Source of the DNA: Aporhodopirellula sallentina SM41
GTDB lineage: Bacteria; Planctomycetota; Planctomycetia; Pirellulales; Pirellulaceae
Length of the DNA stretch: 60,544 nt
Direction of reading: 5' to 3'
NCBI RefSeq assembly: GCF_000346505.1
Contig: NZ_ANOH01000315.1
Span: 1-60,544 of the forward strand
The notes under the pieces are model-generated. The model was not told where the DNA came from. It saw only the letters and a list, made by a program, of their open reading frames with translations, and did no database searches. Of this stretch, positions 56,017-60,544 are shown one piece after another. The first letter of the stretch is position 1, and every line of letters begins with the position of its first letter. Position numbers and translations under genes: made by a program.

Positions 56017-57066
56017 CTATGAAATGAAGCGATGGACGGTTTTTTCGTGAAAACTCTCGCCTGGACGCAGTACCGTCGAGGGAAAGTTCGCGTGGTTGGG
56101 CGCATCGGGGTAATATTGCGTCTCGAGACAGAACGACGTGTGCGGAGGATACCCGGCACTCGAGGCATCGCCTTTGAGATTATTGGCTGTATACAGTTGC
56201 ATGCCGGGGAAAGTCGTTTCCAGTTCCATGACGCGGCCCGACACCGGATCGGTCACGCGAGCCGCGGGGCGTAGTGTCCCGGTTTCGCCGTCGATGACGT
56301 AGCAGTGGTCGTAGCCTTTTGTCGCGGGCAAGGATTCGATGTGTCTGGCAAACGGCATGGGTTTGCGAAAGTCAAACGGCGTGTTGTCGACGTCCAGGAT
56401 GTCGCCGGTTGGGATTTGATCCTCGTCGGTGTCCAGCAGTTTGCTGCTGTGAATCATTGCCTCGTGATTCAGTGCGATGCCGGAATCGACGCCGCCGAGA
56501 TTCCAGTAACTGTGATTGGTCAAATTGACGGGAGTGGGCGCCGTCGTGGTGGCCCGGTACTCCAGCGTCAACTCATTCGCATCGTTCCAACCGTATTCCG
56601 CCGTCACGGTCAATTCACCGGGGAACCCTTCGTCGCCATCAGGGCTGACCAGGGTGTAGCGAACACGGTCTTCGGTTTCGCCACGAGCCTCATCGGCCGG
56701 GATCAATTCGGTAGACCAATTATGATGCGAAAAGTTGACCGCTCCCCCGTGCAGGCAATGCTTGCCCTTGTTGACGGTAACTTGATGTTTGACCCCGTCG
56801 ATGGTGAATTGGCCCAGTCCGATCCGATTGCAAAAACGACCGATCGTGCTGCCGAAACCGGAGTGCTTCCCCAGGTAACCTTCGAGCGATTCGAAAACGA
56901 AGTTGATGTTCTCACGTTTGCCGGACCGATCCGGCACGACCACCTCCAACAGCGACGCGCCCCAGTTCATCACGCTGACGTGATTGCCTGATTTGTTGGT
57001 CAGCGTGACTTTGGTCACCGGAGCCCCGTCGGACGTCTCGCCAAAAGGGACGGCAATGATACTCAT
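56017..57066 (-). CDS. galM: Aldose 1-epimerase (galactose mutarotase)
   Basis: The protein has 349 residues, typical length. The beta-sandwich motifs are present: 'STIGRFCNRIGLGQFTIDG', 'GKHCLHGGAVNFSHHNWS', 'PTPVNLTNHSYWNLGG' (catalytic His) and 'TSFCLETQYYPDAPNHANF' (catalytic Glu in LETQ). It interconverts alpha and beta anomers of galactose, glucose or related sugars. No signal peptide, so cytoplasmic. It precedes the symporter by 97 bases on the same strand, suggesting uptake and anomer conversion of the same sugar. It is 206 bases after the kinase gene. Confidence 0.94.
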   Translation of the reverse strand: MSIIAVPFGETSDGAPVTKVTLTNKSGNHVSVMNWGASLLEVVVPDRSGKRENINFVFESLEGYLGKHSGFGSTIGRFCNRIGLGQFTIDGVKHQVTVNKGKHCLHGGAVNFSHHNWSTELIPADEARGETEDRVRYTLVSPDGDEGFPGELTVTAEYGWNDANELTLEYRATTTAPTPVNLTNHSYWNLGGVDSGIALNHEAMIHSSKLLDTDEDQIPTGDILDVDNTPFDFRKPMPFARHIESLPATKGYDHCYVIDGETGTLRPAARVTDPVSGRVMELETTFPGMQLYTANNLKGDASSAGYPPHTSFCLETQYYPDAPNHANFPSTVLRPGESFHEKTVHRFIS

Positions 57067-57272
57067 GGTGTTGATTTGAAGGTCGAAGGAGTCGGGCGGC
57101 GCAGCGGCACCGGCATCTGCAGCGGTCGGCTGCAGGAGTTTACCCGCACATCACGTCGATTCACCAGTCCCGCAGGACGCGACGTCTCGACGCAGCGAGG
57201 CAGGCGTCCACCAACGACATGCGGTTTTCTGAGACGCCAGCGGAGAGGCATGCTGAGATTTCAGCCGAACGT

Positions 57273-59738
57273 CTACCAGAGACTCGCCCACGTTCGCTGA
57301 TGTGCTTCTTCGAACGACGGCAAATCGCTCGGCGGTGCTCCTTCGATTTTCTCGCACGCCTCGCGGTAGAAAATCAGGTACTCGACGAAGTCAAACCATG
57401 GCGGCTTGTCGTCGATCGTGTTTACTTTGTTGAGCATCTCGGTGACTTCCGCGAGAGACTCACGCGATCGTTGCAACGTTTCGACGGCTTGCTGGGTTTG
57501 ACCGCGTTGTTGGTAGGCGATGGCCAACGGGGCGTCGACCAACCAACTCGCCGGCCATGACCGATCACGCTGGGCCGTCTTGAGCAGGTCGATGGCCTCG
57601 TCAGATTTCCCGGCGCGCAGGTGAGCAATCCCGGCGGTGTATTGCTGGACGTTCAGCGGCAATTCGTGAGGCGACTCCGGTGGACGCTGACGCCCGGTAT
57701 TCACCGAACCTGGGGCCGGCGGTCGTCGTGGGTGATCGCGTGGCCCCGGTTTCGGGCGGTAAGGGGGCCGATACGGCAACGGCGAATCCAAGTACGCATC
57801 GTGAGGTGACGGGGACCCGGGCGGCTCCATTCGAAAATCTGCCCAATCAAGCGGCTGCGGATCGTTGTTCGGTTTTTTCTGAACTGCCCACGGTGACCCT
57901 GCGGGCGGAAAGTCCGGCGGGCGGTTGCCTCGCGCGTCCGGCAAGATTCGAGGTGCGTCGAGTTCTTTTCGTGTCCATCGGGCGAGCTTACCGAATGACT
58001 CGTCGCTGATGCCGGTCGGGCAGGTCAGGCAGTTGCGAACGAACTCCCACTGCTGAATCGGTTCGTCCTTCTCGATCCGGGCGTCGAGTTGTTGGCACAA
58101 CTCGCGAGCCGCCTGTTCTTTTCCGGTCCAGTCGAACAGGGCGACGACGCCCCACCACTGCGGAGTGTCGGTGGGCGAACCGAGCGACATCGCGTACTCA
58201 TAGTCGGCGGCGGCTTCGTTCCAAAGGTTCAGCCGCGTGTAGAACTGCGCCCGGCTCACCCATGGTAAGTCGTAACTAGGTTGCTGCTGGATCGCTGCGT
58301 CAAAGTTTTCCCGCGCCGCCTTCCAACGTCCCGCCCCGGTATGCGTTTGAGCGTTGGCGACGAGTGAATTGGCGGTTGCCACGACGAGAGCGAATTGTTC
58401 AACGTCCCGTTTGGCTTGGTTGGCCTCGCGGAGTGCGATCTCCTTTAAGTCTCGCTCGTGATAGGCCACCCGCATCTGCCAAATGCTGACTGCGGTTCCG
58501 ATGATCATCGCGAATGCAACCATTGAAAACGTCGCGATCGCAACCCGGTGCCGCCGCGTGAATTTTCGGAGCTGATAGACCAGCGTTGGTGGTCGGGCTT
58601 GGATCGGTTGCTCGGAAAGATGCCGGTGGATGTCGCTGGCCATCTCCGCCGCCGAATCGTAGCGGCGGTTGCGATCCTTCTCGAGTGCCTTCATCACGAT
58701 CCAGTCCAGGTCGCCGCGAAGGCTCGAGCAAAGCCGTTTGGGATCGACCCGCCTCGCCGTCGAAACGGTGGTCGCATGGTCGTTGATGGTCGTCATGCGT
58801 TGGCTCGGCCGTGGCGGATCTTCCTCGCGAATGATCCGCCGCATTTCATCGAGCCCCGCCGAGTCGAGACGCTCGCGATCGAAAGGCGTATCGCCGGCTA
58901 ACAACTCGTACAGCAGGACGCCGAGGGAGTAGATGTCGCTGCGGGTATCGACATCCAATCCGCTCATCTCGGCTTGTTCGGGGCTCATGTACAGCGGTGT
59001 GCCCATCATTGAGAAGAACCGCGTGTAAATGGTTTGGTCGGTGAGTGATTGACCGATCGCCTTCGCGATCCCGAAATCGATCACTTTCACTACCGGGCGG
59101 TCATCGTGCAGGGTCACCATCACGTTGGACGGTTTGATGTCACGATGGATCACTCCTTTCTGATGAGCGTGGTGTACCGCCGAGCAAACGTCGGTAAAAA
59201 GGGACAGGCGTTCTCGGATCGATAGTTGGTGCGCGTCGGCGAACTCGGTGATAGGCACTCCCCGGACGAGTTCCATGACAAAGTAAGGTCGTCCGTCTTC
59301 GGTGACTCCCGCGTCAAAGACTTTGGCGATGTTGGGATGGTCCATCATCGCAACGGCTTGGCGTTCGGCATCGAACCTCGCCAAGACTTCCTTGGTACCC
59401 GTTCCCGGTTTGACGATCTTCAGAGCAACCTTTCGTTGCACCGGGCGTTCTTGCTGGGCGACGTAAACCAGCCCAAAGCCGCCTTCGCCGATTTGTTCCA
59501 TCAGCCGATACGGCCCGATCAGAGAGCCGATCGTTTGAGAAGTCAAGCCAGGTGAGGCATCGATCGGTGGTTTGTCCAACGCGTTCTCGGGCGCGTCGTG
59601 AGCACGGAGCAACGCTTCGACGCCCGCCCGCAGTTCGACATCGTCGCCACACGCCTCGTCAAGAAACGCTTTGCGTTTGTGCGGGTCTTCGAAATCGATC
59701 GCGTCGACGAAGATGGAACGTTCGCTCGCATTTGCCAT
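57273..59738 (-). CDS. Transmembrane Ser/Thr protein kinase with C-terminal repeat region
   Basis: The protein has 821 residues from the ATG at 59738; a TTG five codons upstream is also in frame. The kinase domain (about 75-385) has 'IGEGGFGLVYVAQQ', Lys in 'VALKIVK', 'HRDIKPSNVMV', 'VIDFGIAKA' and 'GTPLYMSPEQAEM'. One helix follows ('VAIATFSMVAFAMIIGTAVSI'). The rest is TPR-like ('GRWKAARENFDAAIQQQPSY', 'LNLWNEAAADYEYAMSLG') with a Pro-rich segment ('PYRPPYRPKPGPRDHPRRPP') near 655. It begins 16 bases after the sigma factor stop, so the two are co-transcribed. Probably a membrane sensor kinase linked to that sigma factor; the signal is unknown. Confidence 0.92.
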   Translation of the reverse strand: MANASERSIFVDAIDFEDPHKRKAFLDEACGDDVELRAGVEALLRAHDAPENALDKPPIDASPGLTSQTIGSLIGPYRLMEQIGEGGFGLVYVAQQERPVQRKVALKIVKPGTGTKEVLARFDAERQAVAMMDHPNIAKVFDAGVTEDGRPYFVMELVRGVPITEFADAHQLSIRERLSLFTDVCSAVHHAHQKGVIHRDIKPSNVMVTLHDDRPVVKVIDFGIAKAIGQSLTDQTIYTRFFSMMGTPLYMSPEQAEMSGLDVDTRSDIYSLGVLLYELLAGDTPFDRERLDSAGLDEMRRIIREEDPPRPSQRMTTINDHATTVSTARRVDPKRLCSSLRGDLDWIVMKALEKDRNRRYDSAAEMASDIHRHLSEQPIQARPPTLVYQLRKFTRRHRVAIATFSMVAFAMIIGTAVSIWQMRVAYHERDLKEIALREANQAKRDVEQFALVVATANSLVANAQTHTGAGRWKAARENFDAAIQQQPSYDLPWVSRAQFYTRLNLWNEAAADYEYAMSLGSPTDTPQWWGVVALFDWTGKEQAARELCQQLDARIEKDEPIQQWEFVRNCLTCPTGISDESFGKLARWTRKELDAPRILPDARGNRPPDFPPAGSPWAVQKKPNNDPQPLDWADFRMEPPGSPSPHDAYLDSPLPYRPPYRPKPGPRDHPRRPPAPGSVNTGRQRPPESPHELPLNVQQYTAGIAHLRAGKSDEAIDLLKTAQRDRSWPASWLVDAPLAIAYQQRGQTQQAVETLQRSRESLAEVTEMLNKVNTIDDKPPWFDFVEYLIFYREACEKIEGAPPSDLPSFEEAHQRTWASLW

Positions 59739-59754
59739 GATACGACGCGGCAAC

Positions 59755-60327
59755 TCAGGCCGGCCCGTCTCCTTCCATCTCGCGGCGGAGCCAGGCGCGT
59801 GCGTACGCCCAGTTGCGTTTGACTGTTCGCGGAGAGACGCAGAGCAGTTCCGCTGTTTGGTCGATCGTCAGGCCGGTGAAGTAACGCAGTTCGACGAGCC
59901 GCGCCAATTCCTGGTCCTCGCTCTCGAGTTTTTGCAACGCTTCGTCGAGAGCGAGCAGGGTTTCGGAGTCTTCGGGGTGTTCTACGACATCTTCGGACGA
60001 CAAGTCGATTCGCTGACGATCGCCGCCACGTTTTTCGGTTTTCCGGCGACGTGCCGCTTCGATCAAAATCCGCCGCATCGATTCCGCCGCCGCAGCAAAG
60101 AAGTGCCCGCGGCTGTCCCAGCTCGGCAGGTCTTCGCTGCCGACCAACCGCAGAAAAGCTTCGTGAACCAATGCAGTCGGCTGGATCGTATGCCCTGCCG
60201 GTTCCCGCGTCATCTTTTGTGACGCGAGTCGCCGTAGCTCGTCATAAACCAGCGGCAGCAATTGGCCCGCCGCCTGACGGTCGCCCTGGTCAATCGCACT
60301 GAGAATCTGTGTTACTTCGCTAGCCAT
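59755..60327 (-). CDS. ECF-type RNA polymerase sigma factor (planctomycete kinase-linked group)
   Basis: The protein has 190 residues. Region 2 includes 'LVHEAFLRLVGSEDLPSWDS' and 'RGHFFAAAAESMRRILIEAA'. Region 4 has the helix-turn-helix 'LTIDQTAELLCVSPRTVKRN'. The pattern ('LLPLVYDELRRLASQKM', 'TIQPTALVHEAF') matches the Sigma70_ECF family common in Planctomycetes, often paired with protein kinases in place of a classical anti-sigma factor. The kinase gene follows at once, so activation through phosphorylation is the natural inference. Confidence 0.93.
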   Translation of the reverse strand: MASEVTQILSAIDQGDRQAAGQLLPLVYDELRRLASQKMTREPAGHTIQPTALVHEAFLRLVGSEDLPSWDSRGHFFAAAAESMRRILIEAARRRKTEKRGGDRQRIDLSSEDVVEHPEDSETLLALDEALQKLESEDQELARLVELRYFTGLTIDQTAELLCVSPRTVKRNWAYARAWLRREMEGDGPA

Positions 60328-60452
60328 GGAGTTCTATTGTAGCCCGTTTCGGATCACACCAGAGCACCATGCGAGATCCACCAGCACCAAGGGCCACCCT
60401 TTGCAACATTTTCTCATGAAATAATCTCGCAGAATCCCAGACACGGATGCGG

Positions 60453-60515
60453 ACCACGAAATACACGAAAAGAGGGACGGCGACCAGCTTTCGTGGCATT
60501 CGTGCGTTTCGTGGT
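60453..60515. repeat. Inverted repeat of ACGAAA/TTTCGT units
   Basis: ACCACGAAATACACGAAA (60453-60470) and ATTCGTGCGTTTCGTGGT (60498-60515) are inverted copies, 16 of 18 positions complementary. Another TTTCGTGG unit lies at 60489-60496. It is in the non-coding region upstream of the sigma factor gene. It has the look of a dispersed intergenic element, but only one copy is in this window. Confidence 0.65.
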
Positions 60516-60544
60516 GATCAACTCCCGCAACAACCGGCGTCTGA

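Overview
The window reads as a chromosomal segment of a planctomycete close to Rhodopirellula/Pirellulaceae. This is inferred from gene content, not from any search. The supporting signs are an ECF sigma factor next to a Ser/Thr kinase, DUF5060 and GH95 sugar-degrading enzymes, a class II ribonucleotide reductase, long secreted multidomain proteins, moderately high G+C, and many genes without a clear Shine-Dalgarno. No tRNA, rRNA, insertion sequence, prophage or CRISPR array was seen.

Layout. 1-5.6 kb: a GH95 fucosidase-like enzyme cut by the left edge, a divergent DUF5060 glycoside-hydrolase-like protein, and a secreted DinB-like protein. 5.6-15.6 kb, minus strand: a five-gene operon of circularly permuted ATP-grasp, alpha-E, transglutaminase plus DUF2126 amidoligase, fused ATP-grasp/alpha-E, and transglutaminase. 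This is a predicted but biochemically uncharacterised peptide-ligase system. 15.9-25.5 kb: a nitrogen-oxide respiration island. The minus strand carries napD, napA, a tetraheme NapB-like cytochrome, a NapF-like ferredoxin, a small unknown gene, the Fe-S repair protein RIC and a DGC-domain protein. The divergent plus strand carries a tetraheme cytochrome, a Tat-exported Fe-S protein and an NrfD-type membrane subunit, which probably replaces NapC as quinol dehydrogenase. 25.6-31.9 kb: a MazG-like pyrophosphohydrolase, an S49 (SppA-like) lipoprotein lacking its catalytic serine, and nrdJ with a long leader holding two NrdR-box-like sites.

31.9-37.9 kb: an RND efflux pair and a PIG-L deacetylase. 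38-43.8 kb: leuC-leuD, a small unknown gene, glmS and a DUF502 membrane protein. 44-47.8 kb: a polytopic membrane protein followed by a membrane-anchored MutS-like ATPase. 47.8-51.6 kb: a secreted tandem esterase plus SMP-30 fusion and an OxyR-like regulator. 51.6-60.3 kb, minus strand: ECF sigma factor, kinase, galM, a Na+/solute symporter, asnS and gluQRS, with small gaps.

Two genes are broken. The ATP-grasp/alpha-E fusion carries one apparent +1 base and the symporter carries two. All three sit in G/C runs, and removing one base at each restores full-length family proteins with exact codon closure. Either the sequence has homopolymer errors or these genes carry recent frameshifts. The best candidates for little-described biology are the duplicated ATP-grasp/amidoligase operon, the NapC-less nitrate respiration module with a doubled NapB domain, and the membrane MutS pair.
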